Shown here: in pieces, positions 26,226 through 35,189 of the stretch
Numbering within the stretch: the first letter of the stretch is position 1
Layout of the letters: the number at the start of each line of letters is the position of its first letter
From: Bradyrhizobium liaoningense
Lineage (GTDB): Bacteria > Pseudomonadota > Alphaproteobacteria > Rhizobiales > Xanthobacteraceae
DNA: 64,000 nucleotides
Assembly: GCF_018130785.1 (NCBI RefSeq)
Contig: NZ_JAFCJT010000009.1
Coordinates: 62,001 to 126,000 of the forward strand
Direction: 5' to 3'
The notes under the pieces: model-generated
Seen by the model: the letters and a program-made list of their open reading frames with translations, nothing else
The model's database searches: none
What the model was told of the DNA's origin: nothing
Program-made: the position numbers and the translations under genes

Positions 26226-26477
26226 TCACAGCCAGCGCCGCACCTTCGCCCGATACGCCTCATAGGCCGCACCGAAGCGTGCCTGCATCGCCCGCTCCTC
26301 CGGCACGATCTGGAACCGCGTGATGAACGCGACGAAGGCTGCCGGGCCCAGCGCCAGCCAGGGCTGGGCCGGGAAGGCCACCAGCGCGCCAAGCAGCGCC
26401 GTCATCGCCAGGTACATCGGATTGCGCGACCAGCGATAGACGCCGTCGGTCACCAGTACCGATGTCCACCCGATTAT
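26226..26477 (-). pseudogene. 5'-truncated isoprenylcysteine methyltransferase-type (ICMT/PEMT) membrane protein
   Basis: The reading frame ends at 26226 and encodes a clear C-terminal ICMT-like domain: VTDGVYRWSRNPMYLAM, a hydrophobic helix (LLGALVAFPAQPWLALGPAAFVAFI), the RFQIVPEERAMQARFG motif (E.ER being the hallmark) and YRAKVRRWL at the end. The usual N-terminal membrane helices are missing. Upstream of about 26477 the frame runs into AT-rich sequence without similarity (including ATAATATATTGATG), so the gene appears cut at its 5' side by an insertion or deletion. These enzymes methylate small lipids or prenyl-cysteines; this copy should be inactive. Confidence 0.75.
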
Positions 26478-26776
26478 CAGCGAGTCGCATAATATATTGA
26501 TGCAATTGGGAAACGAATTTTGTTCGGACGGATGTACCGTCAGCCAAGCTGTCGAAAGTTGTGGCTTTAAAATCGCTGGAGGTTTTCGCCGGATTTGCCG
26601 GCCACGGCTACTGACGCATTCCCGATACCAATTCACCGTCTCCCGCCGTTCCGACGCTACAGGTCGCTTAAGACCATCCCCTCACATCCGTACCGGACGC
26701 GGTGGGCCGCCGCAAAAAACACCAGCCTTGCGCTTCAAGCGCCCGTAAATTCTAATCGCCCCTCCGGGAGATGCCG

Positions 26777-27193
26777 ATGGCGAGGTCAACACGAATAGCC
26801 GACCTGTTGCAGCTTGTAGCGAACGACGCGGTTGATCCACATAAGGCCGTCGAAAAGAGCTACGAGTGGGAGCACGCACGGGCGCTCGAGGTAGGTAAGT
26901 GGTCTCTTGCTGGGTCGACTGCGTTGCTAGCCGCGGTGGCAACGGGCATTTTTCGGCTAGGAGACGCCGGCCAGCATGTCACGGCTACCTCTACCAGCCC
27001 CGCCGCTATGAGCGTCTGGACTATTGCCACTCTTGTCCTGGCGGGCCTGTTACTTGGGATTGGAGTGAGCTCCTTGGTGCTTGCCTCACGAGTCGAACGT
27101 CGCTTTGTTTTGACGCTGGCCCTCGTCGCCAAAATGGTAGAATTGCGTCCGTTCCTAAAGCGAGCAGCTGAAGACGGGACAGCGTTCCAATGA
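26777..27193 (+). CDS. Small two-helix membrane protein (unknown)
   Basis: A 138-aa protein. GGGAG at 26766-26770 sits at the right distance from the ATG at 26777; the ATG at 26771 is too close. Residues about 1-35 are a polar, acidic N-terminus (VANDAVDPHKAVEKSYEWEHARALEVGKW). Two hydrophobic segments follow, around 42-62 (LAGSTALLAAVATGIFRL) and 78-100 (VWTIATLVLAGLLLGIGVSSLVL), then a basic, helical tail. No family is recognised. It overlaps the next membrane protein gene by 4 nt, so the pair probably makes one complex. Confidence 0.7.
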   Translation: MARSTRIADLLQLVANDAVDPHKAVEKSYEWEHARALEVGKWSLAGSTALLAAVATGIFRLGDAGQHVTATSTSPAAMSVWTIATLVLAGLLLGIGVSSLVLASRVERRFVLTLALVAKMVELRPFLKRAAEDGTAFQ

Positions 27194-27975
27194 GTCTCCT
27201 CAACCAGCTAGAATATGCCTTTTATGAGGTTCGCTGGTTCGGTGCCCTACCATTTGTCGTCGGGGCAGCAGTTCCCTGGGTTGTCGCGTTGGGACGCATT
27301 TGGTTTCAGGCACGCAGCGCTCAGAAGTTGTCCGCCGAAGCGGCTTTCAACGAGGCCCTAAGCAGCGACGATCTCGGCAAGCTCTCTAGCTATCTACGCG
27401 ACGAATTCGGGAAGGTGTCGCTGGCGATCTATCTTAGCGACGAGGAACTGCGTGCTCGGCTGGATAAGTACCTTGCTCGCTTGACTGAATTCGTTGCTCC
27501 TCCAGTACCAGAAGCCGAGCCTCTTCATCCGAATAGCGAACAAGCGGATCACCCAAGCGCAGCGCCTGTCAGCCCGCCCCCGCAACCCGTGCCTTCTTGG
27601 GAAGAACAGCCAACCGACCCACCGCAGATCGTTGCCGCACTTCAAAGCGCTCGAAACGGGGAGAGCTGGAATGCTCTCGCCCGCCTGCGGCGCGACTTGG
27701 AGGGTCGGTTTCGAGCCGAACTCGTGGGGACTGAGTCGGGCACCTCTCGAATACCGATGAAAAAGGTGCCCGTGCCTGCTGAAGCGAAGTACGTATTCCG
27801 GCGCTTCTACAGAACTGCAGGCCGCGCCATTCACGGGGAAGACGTCACCGACGAGGAGGTAATCCAGGCCATACAAGACGCGCGCGTGGTCTACCGTGCA
27901 ATGGAGCAGCTAGTGCCAGGATGGAGCAATCAGCCAGTCCCCGTGCCACCGACCAAGCGTCGGGTCATCTTCTAG
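27190..27975 (+). CDS. Membrane-anchored protein with Pro-rich linker (unknown), partner of the preceding gene
   Basis: A 261-aa protein. A hydrophobic N-terminal segment (WFGALPFVVGAAVPWVVALG, residues about 16-35) is followed by a helical stretch, a Pro/Glu-rich linker (about 95-140, AAPVSPPPQPVPSWEEQP) and a C-terminal cytosolic-type helical domain with ALQSARNGESWNALARLRRDLEGRF and Y.F.RFYRTAGRAIHGEDVTDEEVIQAIQDA. The layout, a single anchor plus linker plus helical domain, suggests a sensor or scaffold. No known family is recognised. The start codon overlaps the previous gene (ATGA). Confidence 0.7.
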   Translation: MSLLNQLEYAFYEVRWFGALPFVVGAAVPWVVALGRIWFQARSAQKLSAEAAFNEALSSDDLGKLSSYLRDEFGKVSLAIYLSDEELRARLDKYLARLTEFVAPPVPEAEPLHPNSEQADHPSAAPVSPPPQPVPSWEEQPTDPPQIVAALQSARNGESWNALARLRRDLEGRFRAELVGTESGTSRIPMKKVPVPAEAKYVFRRFYRTAGRAIHGEDVTDEEVIQAIQDARVVYRAMEQLVPGWSNQPVPVPPTKRRVIF

Positions 27976-28058
27976 AATCTGGCGCAATCCTACTTGCAGC
28001 CTATGATCTTGCGCGAAGCATCTCCATTGTCGTGGCCCGATCTAACGAACGGATCCGT

Positions 28059-28268
28059 CTAGCTGTGTGTATTTGTTGAAATGTCAACGCCGTATTCCCC
28101 CGTGTAGAGAAAGTAATCTCTCACTGAGGTCAGCTGCGTGGCAGCTAAACATACAACGACTGTCATTGCTGCGCCGGCAATCAAGAAGCTGACGCTCGCT
28201 CGTTTGTTCTCGTTCTCGCTCGCAACGTGCATTTCAGTTTGGTCGGTCGGACACACGCCTGCAATCAT
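28059..28268 (-). CDS. 69-aa single-span membrane protein (hypothetical)
   Basis: The ATG at 28268 is preceded on the minus strand by a strong GGAGGG site with 7 nt spacing, which decides the start over an upstream in-frame ATG. The product has a short polar N-terminus with charged residues (ASENENKRAS), one hydrophobic helix (VSFLIAGAAMTVVVCLAATQL, about residues 27-47) and an outer tail with Tyr and Thr. Small single-span proteins of this kind are common in rhizobial genomes; the function is unknown. Confidence 0.5.
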   Translation of the reverse strand: MIAGVCPTDQTEMHVASENENKRASVSFLIAGAAMTVVVCLAATQLTSVRDYFLYTGEYGVDISTNTHS

Positions 28269-28816
28269 CGAATGCCCTCCATAGTGAGCAGGTTGTTCGC
28301 TGCTTAGCCGCAACGGCGACCGCCGCCCCTCCGCTTTCCGTCCGATACCGTCAATGGCCATCTATCCCCAGTTCCGATGACATGGTCACGTGAACGTCGA
28401 CACCCAAGCCGATGGTCGCTCAAAGAGGCAGAGTCGCTACCCGGCGATATCGAAGAATTCATCGCGGGTCATCGTGCAAGCGCATCAGCGGTGCTCGAAC
28501 GTGTTAGGTATCGCAGAAAGGCATGATTTTTCGTGACTTTCTCGAAACCGCTTCAATATAGGGGATCGGGAGGGATTGCCGCGCGACTTAAACAATCCAA
28601 TTAAAATCAGGCACTTCCTGTACGCCCAACAGCGGCGTGCGTACCAAGTCCTGTGTCCCCAAAGTCGACCAATTTCGGTGCATTTGCCGCGGCAAAATGC
28701 GGCAGATCGGTTTAGTGGCGGCAGTAACGCCGCGCTATATGGTAGCAAGATTTCTAAACCAAGGATTGTCTACCCGCTTTGCCTCAAAACATGATGAAAA
28801 GCGTAGGAGTCATTGG
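28269..28816. other. Intergenic stretch upstream of the NarL-type regulator
   Basis: This 548-nt stretch shows no convincing gene. It holds a 7-bp inverted repeat, GGTTTAG (28709-28715) and CTAAACC (28754-28760), enclosing a small GGCG/CGCC stem, about 60 nt upstream of the regulator start. This could be a leader structure or an operator; no sigma-factor pattern is clear enough to annotate. Confidence 0.35.
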
Positions 28817-29608
28817 ATGCCCAGGCCAAGCGCTCGATCCTACAACACCGATTTGCTGGACGACTTGCCGGGCCCTCGCGATAGCCATGGAATTGCCCCT
28901 CGTCGCGAGTGCGAGCACACCGATACGAGAGTGAGGCGTCAGAGCGCGGAGCTCGCGCTCTTTATCCTCTCCGATGTGTGCTTCGTTCGCGAAGGAGTGC
29001 TCGCCGCGTTTCTATCGGACGGCGATTTTTCGCGCGTTGTCGCCGGTGCGACGATCGAAGAAGCGGTTGCTGTCTGCTCTGCAGACAGACCGGGAGTAGT
29101 CCTTTTGGATGCGACCTTCCCGGACGCGAAGGCCGCCGCCAACACGCTGGCGCGCAGCGCACGGCGTTGTCTGTTAATCATCCTCGCGATCGAAGAAAAT
29201 GCCGAGACCGTGATCGAATGGGTCAGCATTGGCGCGAGCGGATATGTACCGCGCCAAGCTTCAATCAAGGAACTGGTGGCCACCGTGAAGGGCGTCATCC
29301 GCGGAGAGCAGGCCTGCGGCCCGGCCATCGCAGCCGGGCTCATGCGTCACATTTCGGAGCACTCCCGGACCTCGGTGACGGGCTTCGTCGACCCGATCCC
29401 GCAGCTCACGGTTCGTGAGGCAGAAATCCTGCAACTGCTCGGCACCGGATGTACCAACAAGGACATCGCCCGCCGGCTGGAGATCGAGGTGACCACGGCG
29501 AAGTGCCACGTCCACAATATCCTCGGCAAGCTCCGGTTACAGCGCCGAAGCCAGGTGGCCCACTGGATCGAGAGCCAGTGCCGGGCGAGTAGCAAGAAAC
29601 AGATATAG
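28817..29608 (+). CDS. NarL/LuxR-type response regulator (atypical receiver)
   Basis: A 263-aa regulator. The ATG at 28817 has AGGAG 7 nt upstream; the frame stays open further 5' without a ribosome site. Residues about 1-42 are a polar extension. The receiver domain (about 44-165) keeps the acceptor Asp in VVLLDATFPDAK, but the switch Thr position reads LIILAIEE and the conserved Lys is replaced in GYVPRQAS, so phosphorylation control may be altered. The C-terminal LuxR HTH is complete: LTVREAEILQLLGTGCTNKDIARRLEIEVTTAKCHVHNIL, then KL....R.Q.A. Its targets are unknown; nearby candidates are the eCIS and the small genes downstream. Confidence 0.88.
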   Translation: MPRPSARSYNTDLLDDLPGPRDSHGIAPRRECEHTDTRVRRQSAELALFILSDVCFVREGVLAAFLSDGDFSRVVAGATIEEAVAVCSADRPGVVLLDATFPDAKAAANTLARSARRCLLIILAIEENAETVIEWVSIGASGYVPRQASIKELVATVKGVIRGEQACGPAIAAGLMRHISEHSRTSVTGFVDPIPQLTVREAEILQLLGTGCTNKDIARRLEIEVTTAKCHVHNILGKLRLQRRSQVAHWIESQCRASSKKQI

Positions 29609-29743
29609 GTTTGCAGCCCGGCAAAGCGATCCCAGTTTGGCTTGACCGTACTCCGTCCCAATCTCTCTCGAACCTTTGACTGATTTTGCTCTCGCGATAG
29701 TAGTCGTAGCATCCCACTCCTCGTCGGCGAAGGGGGATGGAAT

Positions 29744-30109
29744 GTGAACTCCTTGCGCGTGGCCTTTGTTACGATGCCGGGCGTCTACGCAGACATCATG
29801 TCCGCGAGCCTCGCCAAGAGGACAGACGTCGCTATTGTCGGCAGCTTGAGCACGCGCCACGATTTGACTGCCGAAATTGAACGCCTCGCACCCGACGTCG
29901 TGTTCATCGGACTCAGCGAGAACGAGGGCGAGGCCGACGTCGGACAGGCTCTGCGCGCCTGTCGGGACGGCTGCGTCATTGCGCTTGCGTTCGATGGACG
30001 CAGCGCCACCCTCCACTTCCTGCGTCCCCACCGCATCGCATTTGGAGCGGCCCATCCGGACCACATCACGTCGGCAATTCTCGACCGCCACCTCCACCCA
30101 AAGGACTAG
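29744..30109 (+). CDS. Receiver-like protein lacking the phospho-acceptor
   Basis: A 121-aa protein starting at GTG 29744, with AGGGGGA 7 nt upstream. The pattern follows a receiver fold: RVAFVTMPGVYADIMSASL, then VAIVGS, then LAPDVVFIGLSEN, then GCVIALAFDGRSATLHFL. The Asp expected at the end of the third strand is Gly or Ile (VVFIGLS), and the acidic pair of the first strand is missing, so it cannot be phosphorylated in the usual way. It could be a pseudo-receiver that binds another protein, perhaps the NarL-type regulator encoded just upstream. The fold assignment is inference from the pattern. Confidence 0.6.
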   Translation: MNSLRVAFVTMPGVYADIMSASLAKRTDVAIVGSLSTRHDLTAEIERLAPDVVFIGLSENEGEADVGQALRACRDGCVIALAFDGRSATLHFLRPHRIAFGAAHPDHITSAILDRHLHPKD

Positions 30110-30252
30110 TTCCCGCTCTACGCTCCTCGCTCCTCTTCGATCGATCCTCGTCTCTGTCCTTTGGACGATTGGGCCCGCTGCCCTTGCCGAATAACATTCC
30201 CGCCGGTCATCCGATCGACGTGGCGGGCACGCGTAAACGGGGAGCAACTCTT

Positions 30253-30627
30253 ATGAGCGAATTTTCGGAAAATTGGGTCGCGTGCATGCGTGGTAACGGG
30301 CTTCCCGTGCCTGACGTCGAGGGTATTAACGAGGCACTTGAATTCGTCCACAAGATCCATTCTGCCTGGGAAAACGCAGGTGGTGGAGAGGAATTAACAA
30401 TCGTAGCGCTTATCGCGGCTGGCGCATTTGCAGGAGTTGATGAAGCGGTTTTGGCAGTACTTGCTGAAGCCGGAGCAGTTGCCGCTGTAGCTTACCTTTC
30501 GGCTTGCATAGGATGTATAGCCGCCGTGGCTCTCGATGATCTAAAGGGACTGTTTGCCCAGGGCGAGCTTCCGGATTTCGTGGTGGCGGAGTTGGAGACC
30601 CAAGGCATCGACCTAGCCACCGCATGA
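30253..30627 (+). CDS. Small hydrophobic Ala-rich protein (hypothetical)
   Basis: A 124-aa protein whose ATG at 30253 follows GGGGAGC at about 8 nt. The N-terminal 45 residues are polar (WVACMRGNGLPVPDVEGINEALEFVHKIH). Residues about 48-95 form two short hydrophobic helices with small residues (LTIVALIAAGAFAGV, then VAAVAYLSACIGCIAAVAL), and the tail is acidic. It resembles small membrane-active or bacteriocin-like peptides in composition, but no family is recognised, and it may equally be a small inner membrane protein. The AT content is higher than that of its neighbours. Confidence 0.6.
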   Translation: MSEFSENWVACMRGNGLPVPDVEGINEALEFVHKIHSAWENAGGGEELTIVALIAAGAFAGVDEAVLAVLAEAGAVAAVAYLSACIGCIAAVALDDLKGLFAQGELPDFVVAELETQGIDLATA

Positions 30628-30772
30628 AATCAGATTTACGACTGCCAGGTTGTGATCATTTTAAGGTCAAGGGGTGGCGTCACCCGAGACGCTTTCGCGA
30701 CACTTTAACATCGACACCGTTTCGCGCCCAAGTTGGCGCCCTACGCGCGCCGCCACACAGGGGGACCGCCTT

Positions 30773-31105
30773 ATGCCGCGACCTTCGCTCGTCCGCATCG
30801 GTGTCGTGACCTGCATTGCCACCGACGACTTCACCGGCAGCGACACCCTCGTCGCCCAGCTCGGCGGGGACCGCGTCTTCATCGGCGACTTTGTTGCCGA
30901 GGACAGCCGCGACGTCGGCGTCGAGGCCTCGATCGCCCCTGGCATCACGGAGCTCACCATCCTCGAGGAGGACCCCACTGGCGACGACGAGCTCATCACC
31001 ATCGATCTCACCAGGGACATGGACGTCGACCGTACCGTCGGCGTGCTCGTCGGCGACGCCCGCTACGACATCAGCTTCAAGGTCATCAGCGAGCCCGACC
31101 CGTAA
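30773..31105 (+). CDS. 110-aa acidic all-beta protein (C2-like, hypothetical)
   Basis: I start it at the ATG at 30773, which has GGGGA about 8 nt upstream. The product alternates strands and acidic turns: VRIGVVTCIATDDFTGSDTLVAQL, then RVFIGDFVAEDS, then ELTILEEDPTGDDELITIDLT. The TDDFTGSD and EEDPTGDDEL clusters look like calcium-binding loops of small C2-like or lectin-like beta-sandwich domains that also occur at the ends of toxins and fibres; this is inference. It precedes the two giant genes on the same strand by about 80 nt. Confidence 0.65.
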   Translation: MPRPSLVRIGVVTCIATDDFTGSDTLVAQLGGDRVFIGDFVAEDSRDVGVEASIAPGITELTILEEDPTGDDELITIDLTRDMDVDRTVGVLVGDARYDISFKVISEPDP

Positions 31106-31184
31106 GACCCGACCGAGGGCGATCCGCGGCGCCCCCCGTCGGCCACCAGCCTTGTTGCACCTGACACACCGCATGGGGAATGCG

Positions 31185-34100
31185 ATGCCGAAAGTCTACG
31201 GCAAGCCGGCGGTTGCATCGTGGGAAACCAATAGGCTGGACGTCTTCATCCGGTCCCAAGCGCGCACGCTCGTTTACGCCTTCAACCATTTCGGCGTCGA
31301 GGGCGCCGTCAACCTAGGCGGCGCGCTCGGCTCCGATCCCGTTGCCGTGACACGCGGCCCCGGCCGGCTCGACGTCTTCGCACGCGGCGACGATTTCCGC
31401 TGCCTGCACTGGGCGTGGGACCAGACCCTCGGCCGCATGGTCGAGCGCCCGCCGCTCCCGGGGCTCCTCGGCACCGACCCGGCGCCGGCCGCACTCGATG
31501 CCGATCGCATCGTCATCTTCAGCACCACCGTGGAAGGTTTCGTGCGCTATTGGGAGTCTGACCCCGACGGCTTCGGCGGCGTCATCTTCAGGCCGCCCCG
31601 GCTCGTCGAGGGCCTGGTCTCCTCCGACCCGGTGCCGGTGAACCGCCAGAACGGGCTCGACGTCTGGGTCAACGGCGGCGGCGAAGGCCTGGTCCTGCGC
31701 CGCTTCATCAATGGCGTCCTCGGCGAGCCCATCGCCCTTCCCGCCGACATCAGTGGCGCCGTCGTCGCCATCTCCTGGGCGCCGGTGCGCTCCGACGCCT
31801 ATGCCCGCGACCGCGATGGGCGGCTGCGCCACTGGGGCCGCGGACTCATCGGCAACCCAAGTGTGCCGGGCGGCTTCTTCATCGACGCCGACGTCCTGGG
31901 CGAGTCGCTCTTTGCTGCCCCCACTGTGGTGACGCTTGCTGAGGATGACGCCGACCTCTTCGCCCGCGACGCCAACGGCGACCTGCGCCACTGGAACTGG
32001 AATGGCGCCGCGCGCAAATGGGACCCGCTTGGTGTCGTCCTCACCAACCTCAAATCCGACGCTGGCGCCACCGTCATCGGCCCCAACCGCATCGAGGTCG
32101 TCGCCCGCGCCGGCGACACGCTGCTCCACCATTTCCGGCAAGAGATCGGCGGCACCAGCGCCCGCGCCTGGCGACTCGACATCACCGACACCCTGCCGCT
32201 GCCCGACCCCGGCGAGGCCGGCGACTCGGTCGGCCCCGCCTTCCTCATCACCCGCGCCGCCGATCACCTCATCGCCGGCGTCTCGGCGCCCGACCACGAA
32301 TTCGTCGCGGGCACGCCGCCGCGCCTCGTCACCGATACCGACGCCGCTCTCTTCCTCACTCTGCCCCCCCAGCACATCGCCGAGGAAGTTTCAAAGCCCG
32401 GCGCCCCACCGCTCAGCGGCGCCGACCTCTGGCGGGCCGAGCTTGCCGCCCCCAGCCGTCTCGCCTTCGACCTCCCCGCCTCCGCCGGCATCGCCATGAC
32501 CGCCGAGGGCATCCTCGCCAGCACCATGACGGGCAACATCAGCGCAGTGGAGGAGTTGACCGCGCTCGAGGTGCCGTGGGGCCTCATCGTCAAGCCCGTG
32601 GCCGACGACGGCGCGGTCGTCTCCCGCCACCCCAGTGCCCCGCTCGACTTCGACGGCACGACCGCCCTCTGGCGCACCCGCATCGTCACCGAGGCCGGCG
32701 CCCCGCTCCGCCTCGAGCCGCTTCGGGTCGAGCGCGCCGAGCCTTTCCCGATCCCGCTGACGCGCGCCAACCGCACCCAGATCTTCTTGCAGCGCCCCGC
32801 CGCCGAAGCGAGCCGCCTCGAGCTTTCGGCACTCGGCGCTTCGCTCACCGCCTCGGGCAAATGGCGCGCCTTCGAGTGGGACCACCGCGCAACGCTAGGC
32901 CGCGACCAGACGGTGCGCACCGTAACCAAGGGTGTGCTCTACCCGCTCGGGCACAAGGCGGTCTTTATCGAGATGACCGAGCGCAGCGATCTCGAGCCCA
33001 TCGCCGTGCTGCGCAAGACGCGCACCCTCATCGTCACCGAAGCGGTCACCGCCGATCCGGTGCAGCCGCGGTTCAGGAACGCCTTCCCGTTCAGCGCCGT
33101 CGAGCTCACCACTCTCCTCTTCGAGAACATCGACGAGCCGTCCCCCTGGGAGAAATTCCCCGTCCCCACGACGACGATCGAGCGTCTCGAGGAAACCCAG
33201 CTCCGGCCCGTCCAGGCCCGGCTCGACGAGCTCTTCAGGGAAATCCACGGCCCGGTCATTGGCCCGCCGCGGGATCGCATCGAGGATCTGGCGGAAACCG
33301 ACTCTCGCGCCTTCGCCTACCTCGAGTTCACCGCGATCGAGCGCGACATCCTCGACAAAATCCGCCAGCTTAAGGAAGGCGGACTCGACGCCATCGCGGT
33401 CGAGACGTTCTTCGCCCCCAAGCGCGGCGGCGAGGAGATCAGGTTCCCCGTGAGCTGCCGCGCTGGTGACCGCGACATCCACTTCACCATGCCGTTGATC
33501 TTCGTCGTCGATATCGTCGCCGGCGGCGGCACCCACGATCAATTCCTCTCGCTCAGCGACGAGCGCGTCGCCCAGCGCCTCAAAGTGGTCTATGACAAGA
33601 AGGGAGTCGTCGAACTCTTCGGCACTTCACTCAACCTCACGCCGCTGGGCGCCCCCCCCGGCGGCACCGACCTGCATGAGGTCCACCGCATCAACATCGC
33701 CGGCAACCACGCCGGCGTCGGCTTCCGCCCGACCCTGGGCGCGCTCGACGATGCCAACGCGTGGGCCGCCGAGATCGCCCTCCCGACGCTGCGCACTCTG
33801 CTCGGCACCGACCCGCGCGAGCGTGTAAGATTCTCCGAGCAGTATCTGGCCGAGGGCGCCGGCGACATCGCCCTCAACCTCTTGCCAAAAGTCCCGCCGG
33901 AGGGCGGCGAGGCCATCAAGCTTGCTGTCGAGTTCAGTAAGAAAACCGACCGCTCAGGCGGCCTTGCCGCCCCCAATTTCGTCACCGACGGCATTTCCCG
34001 GGCCAAGGGACTGATCAACGTCGCCGCCCAGGTCGCCGACGATGCCGGCAATCTTGATCCGGCCAAGCTGTTCTTGGACGGCGCTTCCCTGTTGGGCTTT

Positions 34101-35189
34101 CGCCTCAAGGACCTCGTCGGCAAGATCGACAAGGCCCCCGAAGTGACCACCATCTACGAGCCGGGGAAGCCCCCGACGGTGCGTATGCGCTGGAAGGACG
34201 TCCCCCTCAAGGCGCCCGACATCGGCGGCTTCAAGCCGCGCGCCGGCTTCGACTCAAAGCTGGACCTCGTCGTCGAGAGCGCCCCCGACCAGAACATCAG
34301 CACCTGCACGGTCACCAACTTCACGCTGGTGATGCCGCCCACCAAGCCACTGATCGAGATCGACTTCGAGCGCATAGCCTTCACGCAGGAGACGGGTGAG
34401 GTACCCAGCCTTGCCATGAAAATGCTCGACATGCGCCTCGTCAACGAGCTCAAGCTCCTCGAGGCGCTGAAGAAGGCCCTTAGCTTTTCCGACCTCGGCC
34501 CCGCCATTGAGCCGGGCCCCGACGGCATTGTCGCGCGCTACATGCTGCCGCTGCCCAACGTTTCTGCCTTCTCCTTCGTGATGAGTAATCTGAGCTTCAG
34601 CGTCGCGCTGCACGTGCCCTTCGGCGGCGAACCGGTGTCGCTGGCGCTCGGCTTCGCCAGCCGCGCGAAGCCCTTTACCCTGACGGTGCTGATGTTCGGC
34701 GGCGGCGGCTATGTCGACGTCGAGTTCATCGCCGAGGGTCTCAGGCGCCTCGAGATATCGCTGCAATTCGGCGCTGCCATCGCCATCAGCTTCGGAATCG
34801 GACAGGCCGAGGTGCACGCCTTCGGCGGCATCCGCTATGCCCTCGTGCCCAACGCTGGACCAACGCTCACCGGCTTCATCCATATCGGAGGGAGCATCGA
34901 GGTCCTGGGTCTCATCTCCGTCTCGGTCGAATTGCGCGTCGAGCTCGCATACCAATTCGACACGAACGCCCTTATCGGCCGCGCCACGCTTGTGATCGAA
35001 ATCGACGTTACGCTCTTTTCCGATACGGTCGAGCTCGATAGCGGCAACTGGGTCATTGCGGGCGGCGCCGAACGGCGCGCCATCCCGCAGCCCGGCCATG
35101 AGATGATCGGCGGCATGCTCGCCCAGCCTGTCGCCGCGCGCCGCGCCGCTGCCGACGCCTGGCGCGCCTACCGGGAGGTGTTCGCATGA
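31185..35189 (+). CDS. Giant protein with N-terminal seven-repeat PLL-like beta-propeller (unknown)
   Basis: A 1334-aa protein. The ATG at 31185 follows GGGGA; an ATG 12 nt upstream is possible. The longer open frame towards 30816 overlaps the preceding gene and is a shadow. Residues about 5-320 contain seven repeats with the pattern (G/S)(S/T)DPxxVxxx..RLDVFARG....L.H, for example GSDPVAVTRGPGRLDVFARG and SSDPVPVNRQNGLDVWVNGG, matching PLL-type seven-bladed lectin propellers known from Photorhabdus. The rest is unrecognised, with a beta-rich C-terminus (residues about 1130-1320) of alternating hydrophobic strands. No signal peptide is visible. It overlaps the next gene by 4 nt. It may be a surface-binding or cargo component, perhaps linked to the eCIS. 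Confidence 0.75.
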   Translation: MPKVYGKPAVASWETNRLDVFIRSQARTLVYAFNHFGVEGAVNLGGALGSDPVAVTRGPGRLDVFARGDDFRCLHWAWDQTLGRMVERPPLPGLLGTDPAPAALDADRIVIFSTTVEGFVRYWESDPDGFGGVIFRPPRLVEGLVSSDPVPVNRQNGLDVWVNGGGEGLVLRRFINGVLGEPIALPADISGAVVAISWAPVRSDAYARDRDGRLRHWGRGLIGNPSVPGGFFIDADVLGESLFAAPTVVTLAEDDADLFARDANGDLRHWNWNGAARKWDPLGVVLTNLKSDAGATVIGPNRIEVVARAGDTLLHHFRQEIGGTSARAWRLDITDTLPLPDPGEAGDSVGPAFLITRAADHLIAGVSAPDHEFVAGTPPRLVTDTDAALFLTLPPQHIAEEVSKPGAPPLSGADLWRAELAAPSRLAFDLPASAGIAMTAEGILASTMTGNISAVEELTALEVPWGLIVKPVADDGAVVSRHPSAPLDFDGTTALWRTRIVTEAGAPLRLEPLRVERAEPFPIPLTRANRTQIFLQRPAAEASRLELSALGASLTASGKWRAFEWDHRATLGRDQTVRTVTKGVLYPLGHKAVFIEMTERSDLEPIAVLRKTRTLIVTEAVTADPVQPRFRNAFPFSAVELTTLLFENIDEPSPWEKFPVPTTTIERLEETQLRPVQARLDELFREIHGPVIGPPRDRIEDLAETDSRAFAYLEFTAIERDILDKIRQLKEGGLDAIAVETFFAPKRGGEEIRFPVSCRAGDRDIHFTMPLIFVVDIVAGGGTHDQFLSLSDERVAQRLKVVYDKKGVVELFGTSLNLTPLGAPPGGTDLHEVHRINIAGNHAGVGFRPTLGALDDANAWAAEIALPTLRTLLGTDPRERVRFSEQYLAEGAGDIALNLLPKVPPEGGEAIKLAVEFSKKTDRSGGLAAPNFVTDGISRAKGLINVAAQVADDAGNLDPAKLFLDGASLLGFRLKDLVGKIDKAPEVTTIYEPGKPPTVRMRWKDVPLKAPDIGGFKPRAGFDSKLDLVVESAPDQNISTCTVTNFTLVMPPTKPLIEIDFERIAFTQETGEVPSLAMKMLDMRLVNELKLLEALKKALSFSDLGPAIEPGPDGIVARYMLPLPNVSAFSFVMSNLSFSVALHVPFGGEPVSLALGFASRAKPFTLTVLMFGGGGYVDVEFIAEGLRRLEISLQFGAAIAISFGIGQAEVHAFGGIRYALVPNAGPTLTGFIHIGGSIEVLGLISVSVELRVELAYQFDTNALIGRATLVIEIDVTLFSDTVELDSGNWVIAGGAERRAIPQPGHEMIGGMLAQPVAARRAAADAWRAYREVFA

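Noticed and set aside
29580..29622. GCCGGGC/GCCCGGC hairpin over the stop codon of the NarL-type gene
   Set aside because: Perfect 7-bp arms, but the loop is 29 nt and no T-run follows, so it is too weak to call a terminator.
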